A DNA stretch of 64,000 bases, taken from NCBI GenBank assembly GCA_029821875.1, contig JALGXW010000015.1, positions 1 through 64,000 on the forward strand, written 5' to 3'. Positions 42,542 to 50,868 of the stretch are shown here, one piece after another. Made by a program: the position numbers and the translations under genes. Origin of the DNA: Candidatus Hebobacterum abditum (GTDB taxonomy: Bacteria; Armatimonadota; Hebobacteria; Hebobacterales; Hebobacteraceae). Positions within the stretch are counted from its first letter, which is position 1. The number at the start of each line of letters is the position of its first letter. Below the pieces are notes generated by a model. It was not told the DNA's origin. It was given only the letters and a program-made list of their open reading frames with translations, and made no database searches.

Positions 42542-43150
42542 ATGGACAGGGGAGCCGCTCGGGAGCGAGTGCTCACCACTGGGAAGGCCGAGGAAGAGTC
42601 GCTGGCACGACGCCTGAGAGAGGGCGACGAGGCGGCCTTCGGCGAGCTCTGGGACCGATTTGGCCCGCGGCTGGTCGCCTACGCGGCGACGCGCTTGGGC
42701 GGAGACAGGGAGCTGGCAGACGACGTCACCGCGCAGAGCCTGGCCGCCGCGGTGAAGTCCTTCGGCCGCTTCAGCCCTGAGAGGGGGAGCCTGTCCACCT
42801 GGATTTATGGTGTCGCCCGACGGGTGATTCAGGGAGAGCTCCGCAAGCAGCGCAGGCGCCGCTCGGTCCCGGCATCGGCCGAAGTGTCGTTGGAGGCGAA
42901 CGCGGACCTCGTGGTGGGAGTGGACTTGGAGTCCGACTTGTCCTCACGCGTGGAGGCACAGCGCAAAGTCCAGATACTGGCCTCCGCCCTCTCGTCGGCA
43001 GAGATGGAAGTGCTCGCCCTGCACTTCGTGGATGAGTTCTCGGTGAAAGAGATTGCTCAGATCGTGGGCCGGTCGTGGCGAGCCGTCGATTCACTCCTCT
43101 ATCGCGCCAAGGAGAAGGCGCGAGAAAGGCTGGCAGCAGATGACCAATGA
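42542..43150 (+). CDS. ECF sigma factor
   Basis: The 202-residue product has sigma region 2 at about 20-90 (DEAAFGELWDRFGPRLVAYAATRLG, then ADDVTAQSLAAAVKSFGRFS) and region 4 at about 140-195 (LSSAEMEVLALHFVDEFSVKEIAQIVGRSWRAVDSLLYRAKEKAR). It should direct RNA polymerase to a small stress or envelope regulon. Its stop codon overlaps the start of the next gene by 11 bases, which is the usual arrangement for a sigma factor and its membrane regulator. Confidence 0.93.
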   Translation: MDRGAARERVLTTGKAEEESLARRLREGDEAAFGELWDRFGPRLVAYAATRLGGDRELADDVTAQSLAAAVKSFGRFSPERGSLSTWIYGVARRVIQGELRKQRRRRSVPASAEVSLEANADLVVGVDLESDLSSRVEAQRKVQILASALSSAEMEVLALHFVDEFSVKEIAQIVGRSWRAVDSLLYRAKEKARERLAADDQ

Positions 43151-44582
43151 GCGGAACGACAAAGACTTGGCAGAGCTGCTCAAGGCGGCCCGCGCTATCC
43201 CCGGATCGAGTGCCCGGCAGAAGGCCGTGTCCGCGATGGCGGAGGCCGCACCGGCCGCCGGCTCTCGCCGACGCAGTTCGATCTCCTGGCGGCGGGCCGT
43301 GCCGGCGGCAGCGTTCATTGTTGTGCTGGTGGCGTCGGGGTTCTGGCTGCTTCCCAAACGACAGACCGTCGCGCTCGCCGATGTGGCGCGTGCCATGGCC
43401 AACGTGCAGAGCGCGCACCTCGTGGGCTGGCGCGTTGACGAGGATACCGGCGACCGGCACGCCATCGAGGCCTGGTTCGAGGGCCCTTCGAAGTACCGGA
43501 TATGGACGGAAGGGCGGGAGGACGTCGCCGACGATGGTGAGACGCTGGTCCTTGTCAGCAGCCTCGGCTCAGTCGGTTTGCCGCGCATTGCTGAGATCAG
43601 ACGGTCCGGGGACCCCTACGACCTTGAGGATGGCATGACCTACCTCGACCTCCTCAAAGGGGCGGGGGTGATGCAGGCGGCCCTGGACAACAGTGGAGCG
43701 CGGCTGACGGAGTCGATCCCGGTCACCCTTCCTGATGGGCGAACGGGGGCCGATCTCGTACTCTCCGTCGCTGGCAGCGCGGACTACCCCACATGGGTGC
43801 TGACCGTTGATGCGGACACCGACCTGCTGGTGCAGTGGGAGATCTACGCCGATGGCGAGCTCTGGGAGAAGGTCGAGCGAACCGAGTACGATGTCGATAT
43901 ACCCGACTCGATCTTCACGGTGGAGATTCCCGAGGATGCGCTCGTCTTCGACCAGCGCTGGTCTGCGCCGCCTGAAGTGCGCGCAGAACGGGAGGCGATG
44001 GCCGACCGGCTGAAAGAGGCCGGCGGCGCCTTTGTCTGCAAGTTCGTAGACCACGACGAGTGGGTCCACGGCACATCGGGAAGCGGACACCATAGTAAGC
44101 TGTTCTTCAGGTGGCTGGACAGGGACCCGATGATCATCTACTACCTGCCGGACGAGAACGTGTACCACGTGCTTGGCCGAGCGCTCGCGTACCTCGAGGA
44201 CGGCAGCGGCTTCTGGCAGGTGGTCGAGGACGCCGAGTTCGTGCCGGCCACCCCGCCCGACACCTCGCCGGAGATCAGAATCGCCGAGTGGGAGAGCCGG
44301 CTCTCGCCGGAAGTCAAGGCAGAGCGTGAGGCGAAGCGGAAGGAGCTGCGGGCGGCTGGCGGACAACCGATAGCCGACATCCCGAGCGGGAGATGCAGCA
44401 GCGGCTCACATCCGAAGGTGTGGTTCAAGTGCCTGGCCGACGATGGAATCGAGGTCTACTATCTGCCGGACCGGAATGTCTACTACGTGATAGGCAAGGC
44501 CCTCGTGTGGTCGGCCGACTTCGAGGAAGTGGTCGAGGATGCCGAAGTGCCCGCACCGGGTGAGCCCGAAGGGTTGCCGTAA
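43140..44582 (+). CDS. Putative membrane-bound sigma regulator with RseB/LolA-like domain
   Basis: The 480-residue product has a short cytoplasmic N-terminus (about 1-52), one transmembrane helix (about 55-73, VPAAAFIVVLVASGFWLL) and a periplasmic domain of about 180 residues. That domain (VALADVARAMANVQSAHLVGWRV, FEGPSKYRIWTEG, WVLTVDADTDLLVQWEIYAD, VDIPDSIFTVEIPEDAL) resembles the RseB/LolA fold. Two repeats of about 95 residues follow, each beginning PEV(R/K)AEREA and containing YYLPD-NVY-V-G-AL. In other bacteria RseB-like domains sense envelope stress and work with an anti-sigma factor. The overlap with the sigma gene (ATG at 43140) supports partnership; inhibition of the sigma factor is inferred. 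Confidence 0.75.
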   Translation: MTNERNDKDLAELLKAARAIPGSSARQKAVSAMAEAAPAAGSRRRSSISWRRAVPAAAFIVVLVASGFWLLPKRQTVALADVARAMANVQSAHLVGWRVDEDTGDRHAIEAWFEGPSKYRIWTEGREDVADDGETLVLVSSLGSVGLPRIAEIRRSGDPYDLEDGMTYLDLLKGAGVMQAALDNSGARLTESIPVTLPDGRTGADLVLSVAGSADYPTWVLTVDADTDLLVQWEIYADGELWEKVERTEYDVDIPDSIFTVEIPEDALVFDQRWSAPPEVRAEREAMADRLKEAGGAFVCKFVDHDEWVHGTSGSGHHSKLFFRWLDRDPMIIYYLPDENVYHVLGRALAYLEDGSGFWQVVEDAEFVPATPPDTSPEIRIAEWESRLSPEVKAEREAKRKELRAAGGQPIADIPSGRCSSGSHPKVWFKCLADDGIEVYYLPDRNVYYVIGKALVWSADFEEVVEDAEVPAPGEPEGLP

Positions 44583-44631
44583 GCAGTCACGCGCCTCCTT
44601 AACGCCGGGCACAGATGAGTGCTCGCGTTCG

Positions 44632-44659
44632 CGGGGCAGGAGCTACAGCTCCTGCCCCG
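44632..44659. repeat. Family A palindrome, perfect 13-bp stem
   Basis: CGGGGCAGGAGCT and AGCTCCTGCCCCG are separated by only two bases, so the whole element is nearly a perfect palindrome. It is followed 35 bases later by a family B' element, as in the pair at 7397-7458. Confidence 0.85.
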
Positions 44660-44694
44660 CGTGTGGCCTTCAGTAGGATAGCTGACTCGCGGTG

Positions 44695-44716
44695 TTTCGG
44701 GAGCAAGCTCCCGAAA
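44695..44716. repeat. Family B' palindrome (TTTCGGGAGC/GCTCCCGAAA)
   Basis: Perfect 10-bp arms with a two-base centre, then CACCCCAC. It matches the element at 7437-7458 apart from one centre base. Confidence 0.85.
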
Positions 44717-44754
44717 CACCCCACTCACACGACACACTCATGCTGCGAGGCTGC

Positions 44755-44990
44755 TTACTGCCCTCCCCCGAACTCCCGCTCCATCCAGCGAGCGGCGAAG
44801 TCCACTAGCTCGGCCGCGTCGAAGAGATAGGACTGGGCCGCGGCGACACGGCGGCGACCTGCGCCTGCGAGGGTTGCAGGATGTCCCGGAATGCGCGCTG
44901 AAACACAAGCCATCGTCGGCCGAGCCTCACCTGTTGGTATCTCTCGCTAGAGGCATCGGGCGGATCGTCATCATAGGCTGCCCGATGTGG
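44755..44990 (-). pseudogene. Frameshifted gene remnant
   Basis: On the minus strand, protein-like sequence runs in one frame (DASSERYQQVRLGRRWLVFQ then RAFRDILQPSQAQVAA) and then continues in another frame (AQSYLFDAAELVDFAARWME then REFGGGQ and a stop at 44755). The change falls near 44850. Neither part alone has a good start or ribosome-binding site. This looks like the decayed end of a gene of unknown family, upstream of the APH-fold gene. Confidence 0.4.
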
Positions 44991-45000
44991 GGCATGGCGC

Positions 45001-46065
45001 ATGGAGCGCATCGATCGACCCAATGATGACTTCAGGGAGAAGCTCTCTCCCGCCCACCTCGAGGAAATCTGTTCGCGACACGGCTTGCCGCTTCCCAGGA
45101 ATGTCCGACCAGAACATCGGGGTAATGAGAAGGTCATCTACCATCTGGACGAGCAGTTCACGTTGGCCTTCTGCGTGACCGACGATGTGCAGCGCAATGT
45201 TGAGTCGCTTGTTGTCCTCAACGAGCTGCCTCTCATACCTACACCGCGCGTCCTTGCCTGGATGAAAGAGGACCCGGCAACAGGTGTGCCCTACATCGTC
45301 ATGGGGCGGTGTCCTGGGATCCGCCTCGATGAGCTGTGGGATGTCTTGGGCCCGCGCGAGCGGCTGGCCATGTTGGAAGCACTTGGGGCCGGGATGGGGC
45401 GCTATCATACGGTAAGCGGGACCGATGCGCGACAAGCAGCTGACAAGGTCTCGCTGAGTCATGTCGTGCATGATTCCAGCGAGCGGCCCTTGCGGAGGGT
45501 CGAGGATTGGGCGCGGCTGGTATACGACAACCTGGGCCAACTGGCAGATCGTCTCGGGCTGCTAGGCCTCGCTGCGTCGTCCGTGGAGCAGTGTCTGGAG
45601 GCCAGGTGCGCCGAGTGGTTCTCACACAATGTGAGAGGCTTGGTTGAACCGGGGCTGATACATGAGGAACCGTGGGCAGAACACTTCTACGTGGAGAAGA
45701 GCGAGGAAGGATTCCGCCTATCGGGATGTGTCGACTTCGAAGAGGTGAACATAGCCGACGCGCTGTGTGAGATGGCTACTCTGTACGCCTCAATACTCGG
45801 CCTCGATCGCGAATACTACGAGGCCTTCAGGCGGGGATATGAGCGTTTCTTTCAGTTCCCGCGGAACCATGAGAAGACAGTCCGACTGGCATCTGTTCTC
45901 TTCGATGCATGGGCTTTGGTTTGGCTGACGGCGCGTGTCCCCGAACCCATCCCGAAGTGGTGGCGGGAGTGGGTAGAGCAGCGCTTCAGGCGCTTGGCGG
46001 GTTGGCTGGGCGAAGCACAGCCGGTGAGCCGAGCACTCTTTCGTCGAGACATAGGTCCCTGGTAA
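45001..46065 (+). CDS. APH-fold kinase-like protein with degenerate catalytic loop
   Basis: The 354-residue product follows the aminoglycoside/choline kinase layout: N-lobe with VIYHLDEQFTLAFCV and PTPRVLAWMKEDPATGVPYIVMGRCPGI, and C-lobe with LGAGMGRYHTVSG. The usual catalytic loop HGD(x4)N is replaced by HEEPWAEH, so the catalytic Asp and the Mg-binding Asn are not conserved. The later DFE of GCVDFEEVNIADALCEMA, equivalent to the metal-binding DFG/DWE, is kept. The protein may be a pseudokinase or use a different substrate. The ATG has no clear ribosome-binding site. Confidence 0.75.
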   Translation: MERIDRPNDDFREKLSPAHLEEICSRHGLPLPRNVRPEHRGNEKVIYHLDEQFTLAFCVTDDVQRNVESLVVLNELPLIPTPRVLAWMKEDPATGVPYIVMGRCPGIRLDELWDVLGPRERLAMLEALGAGMGRYHTVSGTDARQAADKVSLSHVVHDSSERPLRRVEDWARLVYDNLGQLADRLGLLGLAASSVEQCLEARCAEWFSHNVRGLVEPGLIHEEPWAEHFYVEKSEEGFRLSGCVDFEEVNIADALCEMATLYASILGLDREYYEAFRRGYERFFQFPRNHEKTVRLASVLFDAWALVWLTARVPEPIPKWWREWVEQRFRRLAGWLGEAQPVSRALFRRDIGPW

Positions 46066-46137
46066 GACGAGGGGAACGAGAGTCCATACGGCAGGACATC
46101 CGTGTCCTCTCCCGCGATGCCTGGGAGCCTGTTCGTT

Positions 46138-46160
46138 GGACAGGAGCTTGCCTCCTGCCC
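46138..46160. repeat. Family A palindrome
   Basis: CAGGAG and CTCCTG arms form the core of a GGACAGGAG/CTCCTGCCCC stem with one mismatch, loop cttgc. It is in the gap between convergent genes. Confidence 0.7.
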
Positions 46161-46223
46161 CGCGTCCCACATCCGGGCGGCGGCGATGCTTCGCGTGGCC
46201 CCTCTACAGGCGTGGGCCGCGCC

Positions 46224-47855
46224 CTAGCCGCGAAGTGCCGCGGCCAGGTCGGGCACGTCGCGGGCGAAGGCAGGGGCGTTCTCTGCCCCCGCGAAGTTGA
46301 GCCCGCGCTGGTGCCAGAACCTCGTGGTGCTCAGAAGGGAGGCGACGAGCCAGCGACGCAGCGGGGTCGGCGCCCCCGCGCGTGAGACGCCTTGCAGCGC
46401 GTGGATGGCGGCTCCCGCCACCTCCGGCTTGTTCTCCTGCAGCCATCCCTCATCGTGGCCAAGCAGGTAGGCCTGCCACCCCCAGAGGTAGCCGAGTGTA
46501 GTATAGAGTCGATGAGGATCGTCGCGCAGAACGTGGCGCATTTGGGTGTTGCAGAACCAGCGAGTTTCCTCGAGTTGCGAATCGTCGCCGCCGATGATCC
46601 GAAGGTAGATCCCCAGGCGGCGGAGGGTCTGGAACCCACACCGGGACTCAAGCCCGCCATCAAGGCCGTCGCCATAGAACACCCGCTCGAGGATCCCATC
46701 TGCGGTGACCTGCTTGCGCCACCGTTTGGCGAGTGTCTTCATCTCTTCCTCTGGCCCGAAGAAGGCGGCGCGGACGAGTTCGACGAAACACCTTGCCGCC
46801 TCGTGCTTCTCGGGCGTCGGCTCGCCCAGCCATTCGGCCACCTCCTCGTCGAGGGGCTCTGCGGCCTCCTGCCCAGCATCGACCCACCGCTGGGCCGCCA
46901 GGGCCAGGCGCTCGGCTTGGCGGGCCACACTATCAGGCACGTCTCCACATCTGCCGGCCGCGGTCGGGCGAAACTCCTCGTCCCCGATCATCCCGATGAG
47001 GCTGTCCAGCCCCTCCAGCCACCGATGAGAGCATATCTCGAAGCCCCACTCCGGCACCGCGCCTTTGACCTGGCGCGCCCATTCGGGCATCTCGCCGATG
47101 TCCGCCTCCATGGCATCGAGGAGTTCGGCCTCCGCCTTCTGCGCTTCCTCGTTGGCCGTCTGTGCCTCCGCCAGCGCCTCCCACCACGCGCTCGTGAGCT
47201 CGTCCATCTCCGTCAGCGACACCACCTTGCGAGGGAACTCCGCTGGCAGCTTGTGCTCATTGAAGACCTCTCCCACCATGGGACTCACCTCTTCCACAGC
47301 ATAGGGCGCCAGGGCTCCCCTGAGTTTCTCTCGGGCGCGATGGATGAGAGACTTCGCAGTGCCGAGAGGGATGTCCAGGAAGTCGGCGACCTTCTGGTAC
47401 GACAGGCCGTTCAGGTGGAACATCGTCAGGGGCAGGCGGTACTTGTCGGGCAAGGATGAGATCGCCTGCAGCACCGCCTCGCCCAGCTCCCGTCTCTCGA
47501 CGATTTCGGGCGGCCCGGGCCGGAAGTCCGGGATGTCGAGGCTATCGAGATCGACTCGGCCGTTCAACTGCTCGAAGGAGCCCCGGCGGAACGCCCGTAG
47601 CCAGTTCATCGCCACGCCGAAGGTCACCCGCCGGAGCCAGGCGGCGAAGCGGCCGGCGTCCGCGAGCTGGCTCAGGTTGACGTAGGCGCGGATGAAGGTC
47701 TCCTGAGCAATGTCCTGCGCGTCGGCCCAGTTGTCGACCAGGGTGTAGGCCAGGCCGTAGACGTGGCCCTGGTAGCGCGCCACCAGCGCGCCGTAGGCCT
47801 CGGCATCGCCGTCCCGCGTCATTGCTACGAGCTGGGCGTCGGTTGGGTCCGCCAC
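46224..47855 (-). CDS. ECF sigma factor with large C-terminal extension
   Basis: The 543-residue product begins with ECF region 2 (YGALVARYQGHVYGLAYTLV, then AQDIAQETFIRAYVNLSQL) and region 4 (LPLTMFHLNGLSYQKVADFL, then IPLGTAKSLIHRAREKLRG). About 360 further residues (about 185-543) are helix-rich, with many charged residues and no family that I know. It starts at a GTG preceded by AGGGG. The extension does not resemble that of the other long ECF protein at 19700-21184. The upstream histidine kinase, 95 bases away on the same strand, could be cotranscribed and provide the signal. Confidence 0.88.
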   Translation of the reverse strand: MADPTDAQLVAMTRDGDAEAYGALVARYQGHVYGLAYTLVDNWADAQDIAQETFIRAYVNLSQLADAGRFAAWLRRVTFGVAMNWLRAFRRGSFEQLNGRVDLDSLDIPDFRPGPPEIVERRELGEAVLQAISSLPDKYRLPLTMFHLNGLSYQKVADFLDIPLGTAKSLIHRAREKLRGALAPYAVEEVSPMVGEVFNEHKLPAEFPRKVVSLTEMDELTSAWWEALAEAQTANEEAQKAEAELLDAMEADIGEMPEWARQVKGAVPEWGFEICSHRWLEGLDSLIGMIGDEEFRPTAAGRCGDVPDSVARQAERLALAAQRWVDAGQEAAEPLDEEVAEWLGEPTPEKHEAARCFVELVRAAFFGPEEEMKTLAKRWRKQVTADGILERVFYGDGLDGGLESRCGFQTLRRLGIYLRIIGGDDSQLEETRWFCNTQMRHVLRDDPHRLYTTLGYLWGWQAYLLGHDEGWLQENKPEVAGAAIHALQGVSRAGAPTPLRRWLVASLLSTTRFWHQRGLNFAGAENAPAFARDVPDLAAALRG

Positions 47856-47950
47856 GTTCTCGCCCCTGGGTCGAAGTCCGTTCCCTTCAGGCCACCATCA
47901 CATCAATGTCAACCGTTCGGGGCAAAAGGTTGCATCATCCGCGCCCGCCC

Positions 47951-49852
47951 CTACGCCGTGGTCTCTACTCCGTGTACGGGCAGCTCCACCACGAAGCGCG
48001 CTCCGCCATCGGGGGAGGGGGCGAGGCCAATCGTGCCCCCATGCGCTTCCACGATCTGCTTGCATATGGCGAGCCCCAGGCCGGTGCTGCTTGGCTTGCC
48101 GTAGGAGACGAAGGGATCAAACAGGTTGTCCGCGATCTCGTCCGGGATGCCGGGGCCGCTGTCCTGGACCGCGATCTGCAGCACCTCCCCGACCCTCCTC
48201 GCCTCAACCAGGAGCGTCCCTTCAGTTTCCGCCATCGCCTCCCTGGCGTTCGACGCGAGATTGGCAAGAACGCGGAGGATTCGATCCCTGTCCGCGTTGA
48301 CGGTAGTGTCGTCGGCGCGGATGGTGAGCTTGATGCCGGCCCGCTCCATATCGGGTCCGATGGCTCGTTCCAGAGCGGCCAGCAGCTCCGGGGCCGAGAC
48401 CGACTCCAAGCTGAGGCCGGCCGGCTTGCCGCGGGAGAAGTCGAGCAGCTCCTGCACCATCGACAGAATGCGATCCGCCTCGTGCGAGACGATCTGGCAG
48501 AACTCCGTGCGCTCCTCGGGCGTCTCGGTGTCAGGCAGCAGGGCCGCCACTCCCTTGATGGAGGTGAGAGGGTTCCTGATGTCGTGCACGATCCCAGCGG
48601 CCGTACGCCCGACGAGGGCCAGCCGCTCCTGGTCGCGAGCCTCGGCGAGCTGCTCCGCCATCTCGTTGAAGGCGTCTGCCAGCACCTCCACCTCGTCGCC
48701 GGTTTGCACTGTCACTCGATGATCGAGAACACCCTCGCCCAACAGCCTGGCCCCCCGCTCCACCTGCCGAAGCGGATCGCTTAGCTGTCGGCTCAGGTAG
48801 AGGCTGAACACGAATGCGCCCACCAGGCTTGCCGCGAAGACGGCCCCCAACGCCAGCCGGACCCGCCTCACCGGGGCGAGGGTGAGGGCCCTCGGAACCT
48901 CCTGCATCAACATCCAATACCGCTCCGGGTCCCAAGGGCACGGATTGACGCGGTGATACGATACGACGCGGTCGCCCAGATCCAGGGTTCCCGCTTGGCC
49001 GGCCAGAACGATGCTGGCCTGACCTCCGTAGTCGGCTCGAAGGTTCTGGCCCGTGCGCAGATCCGCTGGTCCGCCCCACTCTTTCCGCCGGGAGTAGTGG
49101 GCCAGATAGAATCCGTTCTGGTCAACGAGAATCCGGCGCCCCTGCCCTACGCCGCCGAAGCTCCTGATCGGGCCCAACAAGCGATTCCCTCCCATGTTGG
49201 TAATGACGATGCCGACGGGCTCCCCGCGGGCGAACACCGGTGTGGAGTAGCGGAGCACTGGACGCAGCGGCCATTCGATCTCCCCTCTCTCCCGGTTGAG
49301 GTCGAGAGGGGAGACGTACACGTGCCCCTCGGGCACGGCCATCGTCTTCTGGAAGTAGTAGCGTTCGCTCTTCGACTGGAGTTCGGCTGTTGGCGCCGCC
49401 CAGTTCCGGCGGCCGTCCGAATCAACTCGGACCGTCTCCAGGCCGCTGCGATCGATGAAGCGGACCTGATCGTAGATGAGCTTAGTCTCGGCGAAGGCGC
49501 GAAACAGTTCCTCAACGCCCCTCCGGGCGGCCGCCGCCGCCTCGCCGTCGTCTCGGGCCATCGCCTGCGCGAGCGCGTCCACGCTGGGTGACTGACTGAG
49601 GAAGAGCACGTCCTCCCGCGCTCCGGAGAGAGCGGACTCGAGCGCGCCTGCGCCCTGCCGGCACTCGACGTGGATGTCCTCGACTGTCTGTGCCGCTACC
49701 GACTGCTCTGTCCACACGCGGATGTAAACCGCGATGACCAACAGCGGCAGTGCCATCGCTGCCATCAGGGCCCCCAGGAGCTTCCGGCGGATCGGTAGCC
49801 GCACACGGGTTCGAGTCGCTCTCGATGGATCAGTCCGGGGCTGTTTCTTCAT
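47951..49852 (-). CDS. dCache-like sensor histidine kinase
   Basis: The 633-residue product has a transmembrane helix at about 24-45 and an extracytoplasmic Cache-type sensor at about 46-320 (IYDQVRFIDRSGLETVRVDS, YYFQKTMAVPEGHVYVSPLD). A second helix follows at about 326-347, then a HAMP linker, HisKA with the acceptor His in GIVHDIRNPLTSIKGV, and HATPase_c with N box NLASNAREAM and G boxes DSGPGIP and GLGLAICKQIVEAHGG. Cache sensors bind small molecules such as amino acids or carboxylates. No response regulator is adjacent; the next gene downstream is an ECF sigma factor. GGGAG is five bases before the ATG at 49852. Confidence 0.92.
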   Translation of the reverse strand: MKKQPRTDPSRATRTRVRLPIRRKLLGALMAAMALPLLVIAVYIRVWTEQSVAAQTVEDIHVECRQGAGALESALSGAREDVLFLSQSPSVDALAQAMARDDGEAAAAARRGVEELFRAFAETKLIYDQVRFIDRSGLETVRVDSDGRRNWAAPTAELQSKSERYYFQKTMAVPEGHVYVSPLDLNRERGEIEWPLRPVLRYSTPVFARGEPVGIVITNMGGNRLLGPIRSFGGVGQGRRILVDQNGFYLAHYSRRKEWGGPADLRTGQNLRADYGGQASIVLAGQAGTLDLGDRVVSYHRVNPCPWDPERYWMLMQEVPRALTLAPVRRVRLALGAVFAASLVGAFVFSLYLSRQLSDPLRQVERGARLLGEGVLDHRVTVQTGDEVEVLADAFNEMAEQLAEARDQERLALVGRTAAGIVHDIRNPLTSIKGVAALLPDTETPEERTEFCQIVSHEADRILSMVQELLDFSRGKPAGLSLESVSAPELLAALERAIGPDMERAGIKLTIRADDTTVNADRDRILRVLANLASNAREAMAETEGTLLVEARRVGEVLQIAVQDSGPGIPDEIADNLFDPFVSYGKPSSTGLGLAICKQIVEAHGGTIGLAPSPDGGARFVVELPVHGVETTA

Positions 49853-50034
49853 CGTGACTCCCAGTCGCCGCCTGTCGCTGCACACTCCGTCCGGCGCTTT
49901 CCCACAGACACGATGCTGGCCCGCGATGGCCAACTCGTGAACGAGATGACGCGAAGATGTGAAGGTAAGGGGGGATGTCCGGTTTCGGCACAGGCCCTGA
50001 CACCCGCGCCCCTGCTTCGCGAGCGCTGTTCGTT

Positions 50035-50057
50035 GGGCAGGAGCTTGCCTCCTGCCC
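50035..50057. repeat. Family A palindrome
   Basis: A perfect 9-bp GGGCAGGAG/CTCCTGCCC stem with loop cttgc. It lies upstream of the methyltransferase start; a longer open frame reads through it, but the encoded peptide (GQELASCPC) is repeat-derived. Confidence 0.85.
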
Positions 50058-50085
50058 TTGTACTACTCCCACCGGAGGGCGCGAA

Positions 50086-50868
50086 GTGAAAGAGGCCGAG
50101 GAGGCCGGTCAGGCCCGAACCACCGAGACGTGGGATTCGTTCTGGGGACATCTTCTGCTCTGGCGCTTTCACGAGGACAATCCCGAGCGCTGGGCCGCCA
50201 GGGAGCAGAAGGCGGACTGGCTGATCGAGACACTGGCCCTGTCACCCGGCGCTCGCGTATTGGACCTCGCCTGCGGGGACGGCCTGCTCTCCATCTGCCT
50301 CGCGAGGAAAGGATGTGAGGTCACGGCCCTCGACCGCGTCGCTCCGGTGCTCGACGCGGCCCGCAAGGAAGCCGATGCCAGCGGCGTGCGGGTCGATTTC
50401 ATCGCCGCCGACATGCGGACACATGACCTCGGCGGTACGATGTTCGACGCGGTTGCCTTCTTCGATACGCTGGGGCTCATAGGGCGGGCCGCGGAGGCCG
50501 CGCTCTTCGACCGCCTGCGTGCGTCTCTCAGCGAGGGCGCACGCGTCGCCCTCGACTGGCCGCGCGAGCCCGGGCAGGCCAAGTGGGAGCGCGAGTTCCC
50601 AGACGGCACGCTGCGGGTCAGCGCGAGCTACGATGCTGAGAGTCGCGTGCAGGCCATACACCCGGAGTTCCACCGCAGCGACGACACGGTGATCGAGCTG
50701 CACGATCCCTACGCTCCCCCCGGCCACCGCGGCATCAGACGTTACATCTACCCCCTCGATGAGGCGAAGGCTCTCCTGGCCGAGGCCGGCTACGAGGCCG
50801 AGGAAGTGCCGCACTACAGCACCCCCGACTACCACATGCTGTTGGCCAGGCCGCGGCCCCTCACATGA
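50086..50868 (+). CDS. SAM-dependent methyltransferase
   Basis: The 260-residue product has the class I methyltransferase core: motif I VLDLACGDGLLSICLARKG, an acidic residue after the second strand (TALDR), VDFIAADMRTHDL and a fourth strand in FDAVAFFDTLGLI. It probably methylates a small molecule or lipid; the substrate is unknown. I place the start at a GTG at 50086 with GGAGG seven bases upstream. The longer open frame to 49975 reads through a family A palindrome and is not real. It converges with the LuxR-type gene, overlapping by 8 bases. Confidence 0.88.
   Translation: MKEAEEAGQARTTETWDSFWGHLLLWRFHEDNPERWAAREQKADWLIETLALSPGARVLDLACGDGLLSICLARKGCEVTALDRVAPVLDAARKEADASGVRVDFIAADMRTHDLGGTMFDAVAFFDTLGLIGRAAEAALFDRLRASLSEGARVALDWPREPGQAKWEREFPDGTLRVSASYDAESRVQAIHPEFHRSDDTVIELHDPYAPPGHRGIRRYIYPLDEAKALLAEAGYEAEEVPHYSTPDYHMLLARPRPLT

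Noticed and set aside
44805-45137. 110-codon minus-strand ORF upstream of the APH-fold gene
   Set aside because: Its first third is antisense to the APH-fold gene; only the piece outside that gene resembles protein, and it is listed as a frameshifted remnant.
49975-50085. N-terminal extension of the methyltransferase
   Set aside because: It translates a family A palindrome; the GTG at 50086 has GGAGG seven bases upstream.
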